NCBI RefSeq assembly: GCF_001298675.1
Contig: NZ_CYIG01000009.1
Location: 1 to 64,000, forward strand
From: Paenacidovorax caeni
GTDB lineage: Bacteria; Pseudomonadota; Gammaproteobacteria; Burkholderiales; Burkholderiaceae_C
DNA: 64,000 bases
Direction: 5' to 3'
Shown: positions 45,592-56,628 of the stretch, piece by piece
How the letters are laid out: each line of letters opens with the position of its first letter
How positions within the stretch are numbered: position 1 is the stretch's first letter
Translations under genes and position numbers: made by a program
Notes under the pieces: model-generated
Told to the model about the DNA's origin: nothing
Database searches by the model: none
The model's input: only the letters and a program-made list of their open reading frames with translations

Positions 45592-46227
45592 TTACTTAGC
45601 GGCGCGGGTACCGACCACTTCGATTTCCACGCGGCGGTTCTTGGCGCGGCCTTCCTTGGTCTTGTTGTCGGCCACGGGCTGCTTCTTGCCCTTGCCTTCG
45701 GTGTACACGCGGTTCTTTTCGATGCCCTTGGACACCAGATAAGCCTTCACAGCTTCGGCACGACGCACCGACAGCTTCTGGTTGTATGCATCGGTACCGA
45801 TGGAGTCAGTGTGACCCACAGCGATGATGACTTCCAGGTTGATGTCCTTGACCTTGGAAACCAGGTCGTCCAGCTTAGCCTTGCCTTCGGGCTTCAGCAC
45901 AGCCTTGTCGAAATCGAAGAAAGCGTCAGCAGCGTAGGTCACCTTGGAGGAAGCCACCGGTGCGGGTGCGGGTGCGGGTGCGGGCTTGGCAGCAGCCGGA
46001 GCAGCAGCCGGAGCAGCAGCCTCAGCAGCCTTGGTCAGCGCGCCGTCGCAGCCTTCAGCAGCCGTAGCAGGCGTCCAGCTGGCATCGCGCCAGCACAGTT
46101 CGTTCGTGCCGTTCTTCCAGACCAGCTCACCAGAGCCGTTCTTCCAGTTGTCGACGGTTTGGGCGCCAGCAGCGGTTGCGATCACGGCGGAGGCAAACAA
46201 CATCGCCACTTTGTTGAGTTTCTTCAT
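45592..46227 (-). CDS. OmpA-family outer-membrane/peptidoglycan-binding protein
   Basis: A 211-residue protein: signal peptide 1-22 (ending AAGAQ), a short Cys-containing region (ELCWRDASWTPATAAEGCDG), a Pro/Ala linker (about 72-92, PAAAKPAPAPAPAPVA) and the C-terminal OmpA domain (FFDFDKAVLKPEGKAKLDDL, GHTDSIGTDAYNQKLSVRRA, NRRVEIEV) that binds peptidoglycan. It has no N-terminal beta-barrel, so it is a small Pal/OprL-like or periplasmic OmpA relative. The linker is coded by repeated hexanucleotides. A good GAGGAGAACC ribosome site precedes the ATG. Confidence 0.92.
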   Translation of the reverse strand: MKKLNKVAMLFASAVIATAAGAQTVDNWKNGSGELVWKNGTNELCWRDASWTPATAAEGCDGALTKAAEAAAPAAAPAAAKPAPAPAPAPVASSKVTYAADAFFDFDKAVLKPEGKAKLDDLVSKVKDINLEVIIAVGHTDSIGTDAYNQKLSVRRAEAVKAYLVSKGIEKNRVYTEGKGKKQPVADNKTKEGRAKNRRVEIEVVGTRAAK

Positions 46228-46468
46228 GGTTCTCCTCTTGGGGAAAAAAGCCGCAGCCGCGCTGCGAAATTAAGTAACGTTGGGGGACGTTGTCAGTGAC
46301 CATCACCAAAAACGCTGAAACGATTGTGCCATACGTAACAGCGGAAAACGTGACCACTCTGGGCGCGCTACGTAAGACAAAAGCGCATTCGGCGCCATAT
46401 GTTGCGCAGTCGCCACATGCGCTTCCCTCTAAAATGGCCTTTTACCCGCGTCGATTGCACCGTCTTTC

Positions 46469-49111
46469 ATGACCCAGTTTGCCAAAGAAACCCTGCCCAT
46501 CAGCCTCGAAGAGGAGATGCGCCGCAGCTATCTCGATTACGCCATGAGCGTGATCGTGGGCCGTGCGCTACCCGACGCGCGCGATGGCCTCAAGCCCGTG
46601 CACCGGCGTGTGCTGTACGCCATGCACGAGCTGAACAACGACTGGAACCGCCCCTACAAGAAATCGGCGCGTATCGTCGGCGATGTCATCGGCAAGTACC
46701 ACCCGCACGGCGACAGCGCGGTGTACGACACCATCGTGCGCATGGCCCAGGATTTCTCGCTGCGCCACATGCTGGTCGATGGCCAGGGCAACTTCGGCTC
46801 GGTCGATGGCGACAACGCCGCCGCCATGCGTTACACGGAAATCCGCCTATCGAAGATCGCCCACGAGATGCTGGCCGACATCGACAAGGAAACAGTCGAT
46901 TTCGGGCCCAACTACGACGGCAGCGAGAAGGAACCGCTGGTACTGCCCACGCGCCTGCCGAACCTGCTGGTCAACGGCTCGGCCGGCATTGCCGTGGGCA
47001 TGGCGACCAATATCCCGCCGCACAACCTCAACGAAGTGGTGGACGCCTGCTTGCACATGCTGCGCCATCCCGAAGCGTCGATTGACGAGTTGATGGAAAT
47101 TATCCCGGCGCCCGACTTCCCCACAGCAGGCATCATCTACGGCATCAACGGCGTGAAGGATGGCTACCGCACGGGGCGCGGTAAGGTGGTGATGCGCGCG
47201 AAAGTGCACTTCGAGGACATCGACAAAGGCCAGCGCCAAGCCATCATCGTGGATGAGCTGCCTTACCAGGTGAACAAGAAGACGCTGCAGGAGCGCATGG
47301 CCGAGTTGGTGCACGAGAAGAAGCTCGAAGGCATCAGCCACATCCAGGACGAGTCGGACAAGTCCGGCATGCGCCTGGTGATCGAACTCAAGCGCGGCGA
47401 AGTGCCAGAGGTGGTGCTGAACAATCTGTACAAGCAAACGCAGCTGCAGGACACCTTCGGCATGAACATGGTGGCGCTGGTCGATGGCCAGCCCAAGCTG
47501 TGCAACCTGAAGGAATTGATCGCCGTGTTCCTGCAGCACCGCCGTGAGGTGGTGACGCGGCGCACCGTGTTCGAGCTGCGCAAGGCACGCGAGCGCGGCC
47601 ACGTGCTGGAAGGCCTGGCAGTGGCGCTGGCCAACATCGACGATTTCATCCGCATCATCCGCGAATCGCCCACACCGCCCGTGGCCAAGGCTGAACTGAT
47701 GACGCGCGCTTGGGACAGCCAGCTGGTGCGCGAGATGCTCACCCGCACGCGCGCTGACGGCGGCGTGGTGAACGCCGATGACTACCGCCCCGAGGGCCTG
47801 GAGCGCGCATTCGGCATGCAGGGCGACGGACTGTACCGCCTGTCCGACACCCAGGCGCAGGAAATCCTGCAAATGCGCCTGCAGCGCCTGACGGGCCTGG
47901 AGCAGGACAAGATCGTGGCCGAGTACAAGGAGGTCATGGCCCACATCGAGGATCTGCTCGACATTCTGGCTAAGCCCGAGCGCGTCTCCACCATCATTGG
48001 CGATGAGCTCACTGCCGTGCGCCAGGAGTTCGGCCAGACCAAGCTGGGCGCGCGCCGCAGCGAAATCGAGTACAGCGCGCAGGACCTGTCCACCGAAGAC
48101 CTCATCACCCCCACCGACATGGTGGTGACGCTCTCGCATACCGGCTACATCAAGAGCCAGCCCCTGTCCGAATACCGGGCGCAAAAGCGCGGCGGACGTG
48201 GCAAGCAGGCCACGGCGACCAAGGAAGACGACTGGATCGACCAGCTCTTCATCGCCAACACGCACGACTACATCCTGTGCTTCTCCAACCGCGGGCGCCT
48301 TTACTGGCTCAAGGTCTGGGAAGTGCCTGCGGGCTCGCGCGGCTCGCGCGGCCGCCCCATCGTCAACATGTTCCCGCTGCAAGAGGGCGAGAAGATCAAC
48401 GTGGTGCTGCCGCTGACCGGTGACATGCGCAGCTTCCCCCAAGACCGCTACGTGTTCATGGCGACCAGCATGGGCACCGTGAAGAAGACGGCGCTCGACG
48501 AGTTCTCCAACCCACGCAAGGCCGGCATCATTGCCGTCAACCTGGATGACGGCGACTACCTCATTGGCGCCGCACTGACCGACGGCCAGCACGACGTGAT
48601 GCTGTTCTCCGACGGCGGCAAAGCCGTGCGCTTCGATGAGAACGACGTGCGCCCGCTGGGCCGCCAGGCACGTGGTGTGCGCGGCATGACACTGGAAGAT
48701 GGCCAGAGCGTGATCGCCATGCTGGTGGCCGAGGACGAATCGCAGAGCGTCCTGACGGCCACCGAAAACGGCTACGGCAAGCGCACCAGCATCGTTGAAT
48801 ACACGCGCCATGGCCGCGGCACCAAGGGCATGATCGCCATTCAGCAAAGCGAACGCAACGGCAAGGTCGTTGCCGCCACGCTGGTGCATGCGGACGACGA
48901 GATCATGCTCATCACCGACACCGGCGTGCTGGTACGCACGCGCGTGGCCGAGATCCGCGAACTGGGCCGCGCCACGCAGGGCGTTACGCTGATTGCACTC
49001 GACGAGGGCGCCAAGCTCAGTGGCCTGCAGCGCATCGTGGAGAACGACGCCAACGAAGGCGACGCAGACGACGAGGCCGCAGCGCCCGGCGATCCAGCGC
49101 CGCAGTCCTGA
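46469..49111 (+). CDS. gyrA: GyrA, DNA gyrase subunit A
   Basis: An 880-residue gyrase A subunit that breaks and rejoins DNA during supercoiling. The winged-helix domain has active tyrosine Y122 in [11 protein letters not shown]; the quinolone-resistance region reads [14 protein letters not shown] with Ser83 and Asp87, the susceptible-type residues. The tower and coiled-coil domain follow, and the C-terminal pinwheel begins with the GyrA box in QKRGGRGKQ. The tail ends in an acidic stretch. Its 242-bp upstream region, shared with the divergent ompA-like gene, holds no motif I can assign with confidence. Confidence 0.97.
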   Translation: MTQFAKETLPISLEEEMRRSYLDYAMSVIVGRALPDARDGLKPVHRRVLYAMHELNNDWNRPYKKSARIVGDVIGKYHPHGDSAVYDTIVRMAQDFSLRHMLVDGQGNFGSVDGDNAAAMRYTEIRLSKIAHEMLADIDKETVDFGPNYDGSEKEPLVLPTRLPNLLVNGSAGIAVGMATNIPPHNLNEVVDACLHMLRHPEASIDELMEIIPAPDFPTAGIIYGINGVKDGYRTGRGKVVMRAKVHFEDIDKGQRQAIIVDELPYQVNKKTLQERMAELVHEKKLEGISHIQDESDKSGMRLVIELKRGEVPEVVLNNLYKQTQLQDTFGMNMVALVDGQPKLCNLKELIAVFLQHRREVVTRRTVFELRKARERGHVLEGLAVALANIDDFIRIIRESPTPPVAKAELMTRAWDSQLVREMLTRTRADGGVVNADDYRPEGLERAFGMQGDGLYRLSDTQAQEILQMRLQRLTGLEQDKIVAEYKEVMAHIEDLLDILAKPERVSTIIGDELTAVRQEFGQTKLGARRSEIEYSAQDLSTEDLITPTDMVVTLSHTGYIKSQPLSEYRAQKRGGRGKQATATKEDDWIDQLFIANTHDYILCFSNRGRLYWLKVWEVPAGSRGSRGRPIVNMFPLQEGEKINVVLPLTGDMRSFPQDRYVFMATSMGTVKKTALDEFSNPRKAGIIAVNLDDGDYLIGAALTDGQHDVMLFSDGGKAVRFDENDVRPLGRQARGVRGMTLEDGQSVIAMLVAEDESQSVLTATENGYGKRTSIVEYTRHGRGTKGMIAIQQSERNGKVVAATLVHADDEIMLITDTGVLVRTRVAEIRELGRATQGVTLIALDEGAKLSGLQRIVENDANEGDADDEAAAPGDPAPQS

Positions 49112-49149
49112 CCGCCAGCCGCGCACGCTTGCCCCTGGCAGGCGCGCGC

Positions 49150-49202
49150 ACTATCAAAAGCAGAGCTGCCAGCGCGCTACCAGCAAGGGCTGGAAGCCAA
49201 TT
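49150..49202 (-). repeat. Dispersed repeat family A, intergenic copy upstream of serC
   Basis: ACTATCAAAAGCAGAGCTGC then CAGCGCGCTACCAGCAAGGG then CTGGAAGCCAA. It fills most of the gyrA-serC gap and ends 11 bp before the serC start codon, so it must form part of the serC leader or its ribosome-binding region. Confidence 0.85.
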
Positions 49203-49213
49203 AGACACAAAAC

Positions 49214-50323
49214 ATGACACGCCCGTACAACTTTTCCGCCGGCCCCGCGGCCATCCCTGAAGAAGTGCTGCAGCAGGCTGCTGCCGAAATGCTCGACTGG
49301 CACGGCAGCGGCATGGGCGTGATGGAGATGAGCCATCGCGGCAAGGAGTTCATCTCCATCTGCGAACAGGCCGAGGCCGACCTGCGCGAGCTGCTGGCCG
49401 TGCCCGCTGAATTCAAGATCCTGTTCATGCAAGGCGGCGGCCTGGCCGAGAACGCCATCGTGCCGCTGAACCTGTCGCGCGCAGCCACCGTAGATTTCGT
49501 CGTCACCGGTTCCTGGAGCCAGAAGTCGCGCAAGGAAGCGCAAAAGTACGCCGCCGAAGTGCACACCGCTGCATCCAACGAGGCAGACGGCTTCACCACC
49601 CTGCCCGCCCCTGCGTCGTGGCAGCTCAGCCGCGGGGCCAGCTATGTGCACCTGTGCAGCAACGAAACCATCCACGGTGTCGAGTTCCATGAGCTGCCCG
49701 ACCTGAAAGCACTGGGCTGCGATGCGCCGCTGGTCATCGACTTCTCTTCGCACGTGGCCTCCCGCCCGGTTCAATGGGAGCGCGTCGGCCTGGCCTTCGG
49801 TGGCGCGCAGAAAAACATCGGCCCAGCCGGGCTGACGCTGGTCATCGTGCGCGAAGACCTGCTGGGCCACGCCCTGCCCATCTGCCCGAGCGCGTTCGAC
49901 TACCGTGTCGTCGCCGAGAACCAATCCATGTACAACACCCCGCCCACCTGGGGCATCTACATGGCCGGCCTGACCTTCCAGTGGCTCAAGCGCCAACGCG
50001 AAGGCGCGCTCACCGGCGTAGCGGCCATGCAGGCACGCAACATCGCCAAGGCCCAGCAGCTGTACGACTTCATCGACCGTTCGCCGTTCTACGTGAACAA
50101 GGTCGCACCCCACTGCCGCTCGCGCATGAACGTCCCGTTCTTCCTGCAGGACGAATCGCGCAACGACGCCTTCCTGCAGGGCGCCAAGGAACGCGGCCTG
50201 CTGCAGCTCAAGGGCCATAAGTCCGTGGGCGGCATGCGTGCCAGCCTCTATAACGCCATGCCGATCGCAGGCGTACAGGCCCTGGTGGACTACCTCCAAG
50301 ACTTTGAACGCCTCCACGCCTGA
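49214..50323 (+). CDS. serC: SerC, phosphoserine aminotransferase
   Basis: A 369-residue PLP enzyme of serine synthesis. The PLP lysine is K200 in [12 protein letters not shown]; other family motifs are [28 protein letters not shown] and [13 protein letters not shown]. It starts the serC-pheA-tyrA-aroA::cmk-rpsA run. No Shine-Dalgarno sequence is obvious before ATG 49214 because the dispersed repeat lies immediately upstream. Confidence 0.96.
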   Translation: MTRPYNFSAGPAAIPEEVLQQAAAEMLDWHGSGMGVMEMSHRGKEFISICEQAEADLRELLAVPAEFKILFMQGGGLAENAIVPLNLSRAATVDFVVTGSWSQKSRKEAQKYAAEVHTAASNEADGFTTLPAPASWQLSRGASYVHLCSNETIHGVEFHELPDLKALGCDAPLVIDFSSHVASRPVQWERVGLAFGGAQKNIGPAGLTLVIVREDLLGHALPICPSAFDYRVVAENQSMYNTPPTWGIYMAGLTFQWLKRQREGALTGVAAMQARNIAKAQQLYDFIDRSPFYVNKVAPHCRSRMNVPFFLQDESRNDAFLQGAKERGLLQLKGHKSVGGMRASLYNAMPIAGVQALVDYLQDFERLHA

Positions 50324-50332
50324 AGCCCCGGA

Positions 50333-51430
50333 ATGAACACCCCCCTTGCCTCCCCCGATCTGGCCAGCCTGCGGGTGCAGATCGACAACATCGACCAGCA
50401 ACTGCTCACCCTACTCAACCAGCGTGCCCTCGTGGCCGAGCGCGTGGGCGAGGTCAAGAAGCGCGAAGGAACGCCCTTTTTCCGCCCCGACCGCGTGGCC
50501 CAGGTGATCGAAAAGATCACCCACGCCAACCCCGGGCCGCTCAAGGGCGCGCACGTTGCCGCCATCTGGCGCGAAATCATGTCTGCCTGCCTGGCGCTCG
50601 AGTCGCCCCAGCGCGTCGCCGTGCTTGGCCCCGAGGGCACGTTCTGCGAACAGGCCGCCATTGAGTACTTCGGCGGTGCCGCCGACCTGATGTACTGCAA
50701 CAGCTTCGACGAGGTGTTCCACGCCACGGCGGCCGGCAGCGCACAGTACGGCGTGGTGGGCGTCGAGAACTCCAACGAGGGCGTGGTCACACGCTCGCTC
50801 GACATGTTCTTGCACACCCCCTGCCACGTGGTGGGCGAGGTGAGCCTGCTGGTACGTCACAACCTGCTGCGCAGCAGCAACTCGGCCGAAGGCATCGAGG
50901 CCGTGCTGGCCCACCCGCAGGCACTGGCGCAATGCCAGGGCTGGCTGTCCAAGCACCTGCCACATGCCGAGCGCCGCCCGGTCTCCAGCAACGCCGAGGG
51001 CGCGCGCTTGGCCGCGACCAACCCGGCCTGGGCCAGCATCTCCAGCGAGCGCGCAGCCCAGCAGTACGGCCTGCACGTGGTGGCCCACGCCATCCAGGAC
51101 GACGCCTACAACCGCACGCGTTTCGCCGTCATCTGCCTGCCGCACACCCTGGCCACGGCCGCGCCTTCGGGCAAAGACTGCACCAGCCTCATCATCTCCG
51201 TGCCCAACCGCCCCGGCGCAGTGCACGACCTGCTGGTGCCGCTGAAGAAGCATGGCGTATCGATGACGCGCTTTGAGTCTCGCCCCGCGCGCACCGGCCA
51301 GTGGGAGTATTACTTCTACATCGACATCGAGGGCCACCCGGCCCAGTCGCACGTGCATGCCGCACTGGAAGAGCTGCAGCAGCTGTGCGCCTTCTACAAG
51401 GTGCTGGGCACCTACCCGGTTTCAGCCTGA
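50333..51430 (+). CDS. pheA: PheA, bifunctional chorismate mutase / prephenate dehydratase
   Basis: A 365-residue P-protein of phenylalanine synthesis. AroQ chorismate mutase (about 8-90, RVQIDNIDQQLLTLLNQRA), prephenate dehydratase (about 97-275, VAVLGPEGTFCEQAAIEYFG and GVVGVENSNEGVV) and the ACT domain (about 285-360, SLIISVPNRPGAVHDLL and ESRPARTGQWEYYFYIDIEG) for phenylalanine feedback. It starts 9 bp after serC. Confidence 0.96.
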   Translation: MNTPLASPDLASLRVQIDNIDQQLLTLLNQRALVAERVGEVKKREGTPFFRPDRVAQVIEKITHANPGPLKGAHVAAIWREIMSACLALESPQRVAVLGPEGTFCEQAAIEYFGGAADLMYCNSFDEVFHATAAGSAQYGVVGVENSNEGVVTRSLDMFLHTPCHVVGEVSLLVRHNLLRSSNSAEGIEAVLAHPQALAQCQGWLSKHLPHAERRPVSSNAEGARLAATNPAWASISSERAAQQYGLHVVAHAIQDDAYNRTRFAVICLPHTLATAAPSGKDCTSLIISVPNRPGAVHDLLVPLKKHGVSMTRFESRPARTGQWEYYFYIDIEGHPAQSHVHAALEELQQLCAFYKVLGTYPVSA

Positions 51431-51439
51431 GGAGCAGCC

Positions 51440-52324
51440 ATGTTTGAACAACTCGGACTGATCGGCTGCGGCCTCATGGGAGGCTCGTTCGCCCTGGCCA
51501 TGAAGAAGGCCGGCCTCGTCAAGCGCGTGGTCGGCTACAGCAAATCGCCCTCGACCACCGACCGTGCACGCCAGTTGGGCGTGATTGATGTCGAAGCCCC
51601 TTCGGCGCTGCTGGCCGTGGCCGGTGCCGACATCGTGCTGGTCGCCGTGCCCGTTGCAGCGACGGAGGCCACGCTCAAATCCATCAAGCACCTCGTCACC
51701 CCGCAGATGCTCGTCATGGACGTGGGCTCGACCAAGGCTGACGTGGTGCAGGCCGCGCGCCGCGCACTACGCGACCAGGTCGGCTCCTTCGTCCCCGCGC
51801 ACCCGATCGCGGGGCGCGAGGTCTCCGGCGTGGAACACGCCGACCCCGAGCTGTACGCCGGGCGCCAGGTCATCCTCACGCCCACCGAGCGCACGCTCGC
51901 GGCCCACCTGCGCTGCGCCGAAGAGCTGTGGACACGGCTCGGCTGCCGCGTCACCAGCATGGCCCCGGAGGCACACGATGCGGCCTTCGCCGCCGTGAGC
52001 CACCTGCCGCACCTGCTCGCCTTCGCCATGATGCAAAGCGTGATCCGCCAGGAGAACAGCGACTACATCCTGTCTCTTGCCGGCACGGGCTTTCGCGATT
52101 TCACACGTATTGCCGCGAGCGATCCCAAGATGTGGCGCGACATCCTGCGCGCCAACCGCGAAGAAGTACTGGTGCAGTCACGTTTGTTCCAGGAAGCACT
52201 GCAGGCCTTCGAGCACGCCATTCAGGCAGACGACGACCAGTCCCTGGAAGACATGCTCACCCTGGCCAGCGAAACCCGCGCGCACTGGCGCATGGGCGCA
52301 CTGCGCAAACACAAAGCCGCCTGA
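51440..52324 (+). CDS. tyrA: TyrA, prephenate dehydrogenase
   Basis: A 294-residue NAD-linked dehydrogenase of tyrosine synthesis: Rossmann motif [30 protein letters not shown], the [14 protein letters not shown] substrate motif and the helical dimerisation domain with THY-like [19 protein letters not shown]. No ACT domain. It follows a GAGGAGC site and its stop shares one base with the aroA-cmk ATG. Confidence 0.93.
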   Translation: MFEQLGLIGCGLMGGSFALAMKKAGLVKRVVGYSKSPSTTDRARQLGVIDVEAPSALLAVAGADIVLVAVPVAATEATLKSIKHLVTPQMLVMDVGSTKADVVQAARRALRDQVGSFVPAHPIAGREVSGVEHADPELYAGRQVILTPTERTLAAHLRCAEELWTRLGCRVTSMAPEAHDAAFAAVSHLPHLLAFAMMQSVIRQENSDYILSLAGTGFRDFTRIAASDPKMWRDILRANREEVLVQSRLFQEALQAFEHAIQADDDQSLEDMLTLASETRAHWRMGALRKHKAA

Positions 52325-54360
52325 TGTACAGCACCGCATTTCTTGACCTGCCGCCGTTGCTGACAGCGGGCGGCACCGTCCAACTGCCGGGCTCGAAGAG
52401 CATTTCCAACCGCGTGCTGCTGCTCGCCGCCCTGAGCCAGGGCACCACCGAGGTGCACGACCTGCTGGCCAGCGACGACACACGGGTCATGCTCGACGGG
52501 CTGCGCGCCTTGGGCTGCGGCGTCGATGAATCGGGTGGCTCCACGGTGCGCATCACCGGGCTGGGCGACCAGCCACCGCGCTCGCCGGCAGCGCTGTTCC
52601 TCGGCAACGCAGGCACTGCCATGCGCCCGCTGACCGCAGCGCTGGCACTGCTCGGTGGCGAATTCACGCTCTCTGGCATACCGCGCATGCACGAGCGCCC
52701 GATCGGCGACCTGGTCGATGCACTGCGCCAGCTTGGCTGCCAGATCGACTATCTGGGCAACGAGGGTTTCCCTCCCCTGCGCATCGCCCACGGCGCGGGT
52801 CTGCCCGCGCTGCGGCTGCAGGCGCCGATCCCAGTGCGCGGCGACGTCTCGAGCCAGTTCCTCACCGCGCTGCTGCTGGCGCTGCCACTGGTGGCGCGGG
52901 AGCAGGACGTGGTCATCGAGGTGGTGGGCGAGCTGATTTCCAAGCCCTACATCCAGATTACCCTGGCCTTGCTAGCACGCTTCGGCATCCAGGTAGCGCG
53001 CCAAGGCTGGGAGCGCTTCACCATTCCCGCCGGTAGCCGCTACCAGTCGCCGGGCAGCATCCACGTCGAGGCAGACGCCTCATCTGCTAGCTATTTCATA
53101 GCACTTGGCGCGCTTTCAGCAAGCGCTGAGGGCCAAAATGGCATCAAGATCCAAGGTGTGGGCCTGGACTCGATCCAGGGCGACATCCGCTTCGTTGAAG
53201 CAGCACGCGCCATGGGCGCCGACATCACCGGCGGCCCGAACTGGCTGCATGTCGCGCGCGGCGCCTGGCCACTGCGTGCCATCGACCTGGACTGCAACCA
53301 CATCCCAGACGCGGCCATGACCCTGGCCACCATGGCGCTGTACGCCCAAGGCACAACACGGCTGCGCAACATTGCCAGCTGGCGTGTCAAGGAAACCGAC
53401 CGCATCGCCGCCATGGCCACTGAGTTGCGCAAGCTCGGCGCCACGGTGGAAGAAGGCGCAGACTTCATCGCCATCACACCGCCCGCAACGCCCCAGGACT
53501 GGAAGGCCGCCAGCATCCACACCTACGACGACCACCGCGTCGCCATGTGTTTCTCGCTCGCTGCGTTCAACCCGGCGTGCCTGCCGGTGCGCATCGAAGA
53601 CCCCAAGTGCGTTGCCAAGACCTTCCCGGACTACTTCGAAGCCCTGTTCTCCGTCGTGCAGACCGCACAGGCCCACATTCCGGTGCTGTGTATCGACGGC
53701 CCCACCGCGTCGGGCAAAGGCACGGTGGCAGCCGCAGTGGCACAGCAACTGGGCTATGCGCTGCTCGACTCCGGTGCGCTGTACCGCATCACGGCGCTGG
53801 CTGCCGTGCAGGCGGGCATCGACATCGCACCGGCCCATGAGGCTGCGCTCGCCGACCTGGCCCGCACACTGCCCGTGCGCTTCGCTGATGGCCGTATCTG
53901 GCTGGCCAGCGCCGACGTGACCGACGCCATCCGCACCGAAGCCATGGGCATGAACGCCTCACGCATCTCGGCGCTGCCGGCCGTGCGCGCGGCACTGGTC
54001 GATCTGCAGCACGGCTTTGCCCGCCTGCCCGGCCTGGTGGCCGATGGCCGCGACATGGGCACCGTGATCTTTCCCCAGGCGCCGCTGAAAGTTTTCATGA
54101 CCGCCAGTGCTGCCTGCCGCGCCGAGCGGAGGCACCAACAGTTGCTCGCCAAGGGAATTGACGCTAATATCGACGCCCTTCGCGCAGACTTGGAGGCGCG
54201 CGACCTGCAGGATCAATCCCGCAAGGTGGCCCCCCTGAAACCCGCGCAAGACGCCCTGCTGCTGGACAATTCCGGGCTGACGATCGACGAGACCGTTGCC
54301 CAGGTGATTGTTTGGTGGGAGGAGCGCCAGCCTTTCGCCATCCACCTGGCACAGGGCTGA
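52324..54360 (+). CDS. aroA-cmk: AroA-Cmk fusion: EPSP synthase / cytidylate kinase
   Basis: A 678-residue fusion. Residues 1 to about 447 are 3-phosphoshikimate 1-carboxyvinyltransferase ([72 protein letters not shown]). Residues about 451-678 are cytidylate kinase, with P-loop GPTASGKGT at 458-466 and [12 protein letters not shown]. There is no stop or start between the two. Residues S256-E269 ([14 protein letters not shown]) come from an in-frame dispersed repeat just after DASSA. aroA and cmk are separate, adjacent genes in most bacteria; the fusion is known in related Betaproteobacteria. Confidence 0.95.
   Translation: MYSTAFLDLPPLLTAGGTVQLPGSKSISNRVLLLAALSQGTTEVHDLLASDDTRVMLDGLRALGCGVDESGGSTVRITGLGDQPPRSPAALFLGNAGTAMRPLTAALALLGGEFTLSGIPRMHERPIGDLVDALRQLGCQIDYLGNEGFPPLRIAHGAGLPALRLQAPIPVRGDVSSQFLTALLLALPLVAREQDVVIEVVGELISKPYIQITLALLARFGIQVARQGWERFTIPAGSRYQSPGSIHVEADASSASYFIALGALSASAEGQNGIKIQGVGLDSIQGDIRFVEAARAMGADITGGPNWLHVARGAWPLRAIDLDCNHIPDAAMTLATMALYAQGTTRLRNIASWRVKETDRIAAMATELRKLGATVEEGADFIAITPPATPQDWKAASIHTYDDHRVAMCFSLAAFNPACLPVRIEDPKCVAKTFPDYFEALFSVVQTAQAHIPVLCIDGPTASGKGTVAAAVAQQLGYALLDSGALYRITALAAVQAGIDIAPAHEAALADLARTLPVRFADGRIWLASADVTDAIRTEAMGMNASRISALPAVRAALVDLQHGFARLPGLVADGRDMGTVIFPQAPLKVFMTASAACRAERRHQQLLAKGIDANIDALRADLEARDLQDQSRKVAPLKPAQDALLLDNSGLTIDETVAQVIVWWEERQPFAIHLAQG
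53086..53141 (-). repeat. Dispersed repeat family A, in-frame copy inside aroA-cmk
   Basis: GCTAGCTATTTCATAGCACT then TGGCGCGCTTTCAGCAAGCG then CTGAGGGCCAAAATGG. It overlaps the codons of the conserved DASSASYF motif and adds about 5-8 residues (LSASAEGQN) relative to a usual AroA loop. Same reading frame as the copies in the cupredoxin and hydrolase genes. Confidence 0.8.
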
Positions 54361-54367
54361 CACCGGC

Positions 54368-54413
54368 CCACACCGCCCCTGCCGCGCTGCACCCAGGCGC
54401 ACTGGCGGTGTGG
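54368..54413 (+). promoter_or_regulatory. Stem-loop in the leader between aroA-cmk and rpsA
   Basis: CCACACCGCC (54368-54377) and GGCGGTGTGG (54404-54413) form a perfect 10-bp stem 7 bp after the aroA-cmk stop and about 107 bp before the rpsA start. No T-run follows. Ribosomal protein S1 of E. coli controls its own translation through leader structure, so a related role here is possible. The remaining gap up to 54521 shows only the AAGGA ribosome site. Confidence 0.5.
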
Positions 54414-54520
54414 TTCATCAACCTAACCCGTGGTGCAAGCCACAAGCAACCCTTCGCCCACAGCCCTAGAAACGGCCGCAATGGTGCTGCCGGAAACCTG
54501 TGGTGCGAGCAAGGAAACAC

Positions 54521-56209
54521 ATGTCCGAATCTTTTGCCGCCCTGTTTGAAGAATCGCTGCAACGCACTGAAATGCGTCCTGGCGAGGTCATCACCGCCGA
54601 AGTCGTGCGCGTTGAGCACAACTTCGTCGTCGTGAACGCTGGCCTGAAGTCTGAAGCCTATGTGCCAATCGACGAATTCAAGAACGACCAGGGCGAAATC
54701 GAAGTCCAAGTGGGTGACTTCGTGTCCGTGGCCATCGGCTCCATCGAAAACGGCTACGGCGACACCATCCTGTCGCGCGACACCGCCAAGCGCCTGGCTT
54801 CCTGGCTGGCCCTGGAGAAGGCGCTGGAATCTGGCGAGTTCGTCACCGGCACGACTTCCGGCAAGGTCAAGGGCGGCCTGACGGTGCTGGTCAACGGCAT
54901 CCGCGCTTTCCTGCCCGGCTCGCTGATCGACACCCGCCCGATCAAGGATCTGACCCCCTACGAGAACAAGACCCTGGAATTCAAGGTCATCAAGCTCGAC
55001 CGCAAGCGCAACAACGTGGTGCTGAGCCGCCGCGCCGTGGTGGAAGCCTCCATGGGCGAAGAGCGCGCCAAGCTGATGGAAACGCTGAAGGAAGGCGCCA
55101 TCGTTCAAGGCGTGGTCAAGAACATCACCGAATACGGTGCGTTCGTGGACCTGGGCGGCATCGACGGCCTGCTGCACATCACCGACATGGCATGGCGCCG
55201 CGTGCGTCACCCCTCCGAGGTGGTCACGGCAGGTCAAGAGATCACTGCCAAGATTCTCAAGTTCGACACCGAGAAGAACCGCGTGTCTCTGGGCCTCAAG
55301 CAGATGGGCGACGATCCCTGGATGGGCGTGGCTCGCCGCTACCCCTCGGGCACCCGCCTGTTCGGCAAGGTCACGAACATTGCCGACTACGGCGCGTTCG
55401 TGGAACTCGAGCCCGGCATCGAAGGTCTGGTGCACGTTTCCGAAATGGACTGGACCAACAAGAACGTGGCGCCTTCCAAGCTCGTGTCGCTGGGTGACGA
55501 AGTCGAAGTCATGGTCCTCGAGATCGACGAAGACAAGCGCCGCATCAGCCTGGGCATGAAGCAGTGCCGCGCCAACCCCTGGCAAGAGTTTGCCCAGAAC
55601 ACCAAGCGCGGTGACCGCGTGAAGGGCCCGATCAAGTCGATCACCGACTTCGGCGTGTTCGTGGGTCTGGCCGCCGGTATTGACGGCCTGGTGCACCTGT
55701 CCGACCTGTCGTGGAACGAAACCGGCGAAGCTGCCGTGCGCAACTACAAGAAGGGCCAGGAAGTCGAAGCCATCGTGCTGGCCGTGGACGTGGACCGCGA
55801 GCGTATCTCCCTGGGCATCAAGCAGCTCGACAGCGATCCGTTCACCACCTTCGTGACGGTGAACGACAAGGGCCAGACGGTGACCGGCAAGGTCAAGACC
55901 GTGGACGCCCGTGGCGCTGAAATCGACCTGGGCGAAGACATCGTGGGCTACCTGCGCGCTTCGGAAATCTCCCGCGACCGCGTGGAAGACGCCCGCAACG
56001 TGCTGAAGGAAGGCGACGAAGTGACGGCCGTGGTGGTGAACGTGGATCGCAAGACGCGCAACATCCAGCTGTCGATCAAGCAAAAGGACATGATCGACGA
56101 GCAAGGCGCCATGGCTTCCCTGTCGGCCCAGTCGGCCAAGGAAAACGCCGGAACGACCAGCCTGGGCGCCCTGCTGCGCGCCAAGCTGGACGGCGGCTCC
56201 GACAAGTAA
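54521..56209 (+). CDS. rpsA: RpsA, 30S ribosomal protein S1
   Basis: A 562-residue ribosomal protein with six S1 (OB-fold) domains that recruits mRNA to the ribosome. Repeats are visible from about 20 to 540, each with a GxV...[13 protein letters not shown]-type core, for example [39 protein letters not shown] and [20 protein letters not shown]. Start ATG 54521 follows AAGGA; the frame upstream adds only 7 unlikely codons. Position after cmk and before ihfB is conserved in Proteobacteria. Confidence 0.97.
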   Translation: MSESFAALFEESLQRTEMRPGEVITAEVVRVEHNFVVVNAGLKSEAYVPIDEFKNDQGEIEVQVGDFVSVAIGSIENGYGDTILSRDTAKRLASWLALEKALESGEFVTGTTSGKVKGGLTVLVNGIRAFLPGSLIDTRPIKDLTPYENKTLEFKVIKLDRKRNNVVLSRRAVVEASMGEERAKLMETLKEGAIVQGVVKNITEYGAFVDLGGIDGLLHITDMAWRRVRHPSEVVTAGQEITAKILKFDTEKNRVSLGLKQMGDDPWMGVARRYPSGTRLFGKVTNIADYGAFVELEPGIEGLVHVSEMDWTNKNVAPSKLVSLGDEVEVMVLEIDEDKRRISLGMKQCRANPWQEFAQNTKRGDRVKGPIKSITDFGVFVGLAAGIDGLVHLSDLSWNETGEAAVRNYKKGQEVEAIVLAVDVDRERISLGIKQLDSDPFTTFVTVNDKGQTVTGKVKTVDARGAEIDLGEDIVGYLRASEISRDRVEDARNVLKEGDEVTAVVVNVDRKTRNIQLSIKQKDMIDEQGAMASLSAQSAKENAGTTSLGALLRAKLDGGSDK

Positions 56210-56217
56210 GCCACCCC

Positions 56218-56273
56218 GGCCCCATGCACAATGGGGCCCTTCGCGGCGGGCGCGCAGGCTTCCTGGGCGCCCG
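56218..56273 (+). promoter_or_regulatory. Two hairpins between rpsA and ihfB
   Basis: GGCCCCAT/ATGGGGCC (56218-56238, 8-bp stem, 5-nt loop) and CGGGCGC/GCGCCCG (56247-56273, 7-bp stem), the latter followed by TCTTCATTT. They could be a weak terminator after rpsA or a processing signal ahead of ihfB. Neither has a strong T-run. Confidence 0.5.
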
Positions 56274-56302
56274 TCTTCATTTCATCCCTGCACCGAACTG
56301 CC

Positions 56303-56602
56303 ATGACACGATCCGACCTCGTTGAAGAACTGGCCGCCCGCTTTGGCCAGCTCACGCACCGCGACGCCGAACACGCCGTCAAGACCATCCTCGACGCAGT
56401 GGGCGATGCACTGGTGCGCGGGCACCGCATCGAGATCCGGGGGTTCGGCAGCTTCTCAGTCACGCACCGCCCGCCCCGCCTGGGCCGCAACCCGCGCAGC
56501 GGCGAAGCCGTGCAGATTCCCGAAAAGCGTGTGCCCCACTTCAAGCCCGGCAAGGCACTGCGCGAATCGGTGGCGCAGCAAAGCGCCGAAACAGGCGCAT
56601 AA
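56303..56602 (+). CDS. ihfB: IhfB, integration host factor beta subunit
   Basis: A 99-residue HU/IHF-family DNA-bending protein: [20 protein letters not shown], then [41 protein letters not shown] with the DNA-inserting proline arm, and PGKALRESV. The location downstream of rpsA and length distinguish it from HU and IhfA. Start ATG 56303 opens the conserved sequence; upstream codons have no homology. Confidence 0.96.
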   Translation: MTRSDLVEELAARFGQLTHRDAEHAVKTILDAVGDALVRGHRIEIRGFGSFSVTHRPPRLGRNPRSGEAVQIPEKRVPHFKPGKALRESVAQQSAETGA

Positions 56603-56628
56603 AATCCCCGACACCACTGGGGAGACGC

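Noticed and set aside
46847-49126. A 759-codon minus-strand frame opposite gyrA
   Set aside because: Shadow of gyrA in high-GC DNA; no recognisable motif.
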